From contig JANPGJ010000252.1 in the NCBI GenBank assembly GCA_031423955.1, forward strand, positions 1 to 7,201: a stretch of 7,201 nucleotides of DNA, read 5' to 3'. The stretch is from JAEUOS01 sp031423955 (lineage in GTDB: Bacteria > Pseudomonadota > Gammaproteobacteria > Burkholderiales > JAEUOS01). The notes beneath the pieces were generated by a model. It saw only the letters and a list, made by a program, of their open reading frames with translations, searched no databases and was not told where the DNA came from. Positions 6,935-7,201 of this stretch are shown here, in pieces (position 1 is the first letter of the stretch; every line of letters begins with the position of its first letter). The position numbers and the translations under genes are program-made.

Positions 6935-7201
6935 TCAGCCGCCGCGCCGCTGATACTTGTTCACGGCGCGATTATGAGCCTCGAGTGTCGCCGAGAATTC
7001 ATGCGTACCATCGCCTTTGGCGACATAGAAGTCCGCATCGGTGCGTGCCGGGTTGAGCGCCGCCTGCAGTGCCGCAAGTCCAGGCAGCGCAATCGGCGTC
7101 GGTGGCTACCCGGCACGGGTATAGGTGTTGTATGGGCCGTCCTGCTGCAGGTCTCGTTTACGCAAATTGCCATCGAAGCTGCTGCCCATGCCATAGATCA
7201 C
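6935..7201 (-). pseudogene. mltG: Endolytic murein transglycosylase MltG, C-terminal part with in-frame TAG
   Basis: MltG (YceG) is an inner-membrane lytic transglycosylase that cleaves nascent peptidoglycan and sets glycan strand length. Only the 3' end is in the window, so the membrane anchor and catalytic Glu are outside it. From the right edge the frame reads VIYGMGSSF, then GPYNTYTRAG, then a TAG stop at 7108-7106. It continues as PPTPIALPGL and FYVAKGDGTHEFSATLEAHN to a natural TGA at 6937-6935. E. coli MltG has the matching VIYGMG, YNTYTITGLPPGAIATPG and a FVADGKGGHTF-like end, so the TAG replaces the Leu of the GLPP motif. TAG differs from TTG by one base. Sequence on both sides is homologous and in the same frame, so a point nonsense change or sequencing error is likelier than a frameshift. 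If real, the protein loses its last 57 residues. Identity is confident, functional status is not. Confidence 0.85.

Noticed and set aside
6961..7194. Minus-strand open frame of 77 codons at the right edge
   Set aside because: It is the wrong frame over mltG. The MltG homology is in the neighbouring frame that carries the TAG.
1..7201. CRISPR array, insertion sequence, tRNA/rRNA or toxin-antitoxin pair
   Set aside because: No regularly spaced repeats, transposase motifs, tRNA-like cloverleaf or small paired genes were seen. Nearly all bases belong to recognised housekeeping genes.

Overview
The window looks like ordinary core chromosome of a proteobacterium, most likely a betaproteobacterium. 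This rests on gene order and protein character. The minus-strand order mltG-tmk-holB-pilZ-tatD(ycfH), followed by an ankyrin-repeat gene, is from general knowledge typical of Burkholderiales/Rhodocyclales/Nitrosomonadales-like genomes. E. coli has the related order mltG-tmk-holB-ycfH without pilZ. The Lon protein also carries an Ala/Val/Pro-rich C-terminal extension. Composition is moderately GC-rich, except for two short AT-rich spacers. I cannot name the genus from the sequence alone.

Layout. The plus strand holds lon (ATP-dependent protease, missing only its first few codons at the left edge), then 49 bases later a calcineurin-like metallophosphoesterase. A 164-base convergent spacer (3234-3397), AT-rich in its right half, separates these from a tightly packed minus-strand cluster. 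Read in its own direction that cluster is mltG (3' end only, from the right edge), a 58-base AT-rich spacer, tmk, holB, pilZ, tatD and a secreted ankyrin-repeat protein. Junctions are very tight: tmk/holB overlap by ATGA, holB/pilZ abut as TGAATG, pilZ/tatD are 37 bases apart, and tatD/ankyrin overlap by TTGA.

How the genes work together. Tmk supplies dTDP for DNA synthesis, and HolB is the delta-prime subunit of the DNA polymerase III clamp loader. TatD/YcfH is a metal-dependent hydrolase/nuclease, MltG is the membrane lytic transglycosylase that ends glycan strands, and PilZ belongs to type IV pilus assembly. The cluster is therefore a housekeeping operon of replication, envelope and pilus genes, and Lon is protein quality control.

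Points worth attention. The mltG reading frame has an in-frame TAG where a conserved leucine is expected, with intact homologous sequence on both sides. Both tmk and the ankyrin gene appear to start with TTG. A perfect 7-bp hairpin sits just before the holB start. I found no CRISPR array, mobile element, RNA gene or evidence of a new defence or biosynthetic system.
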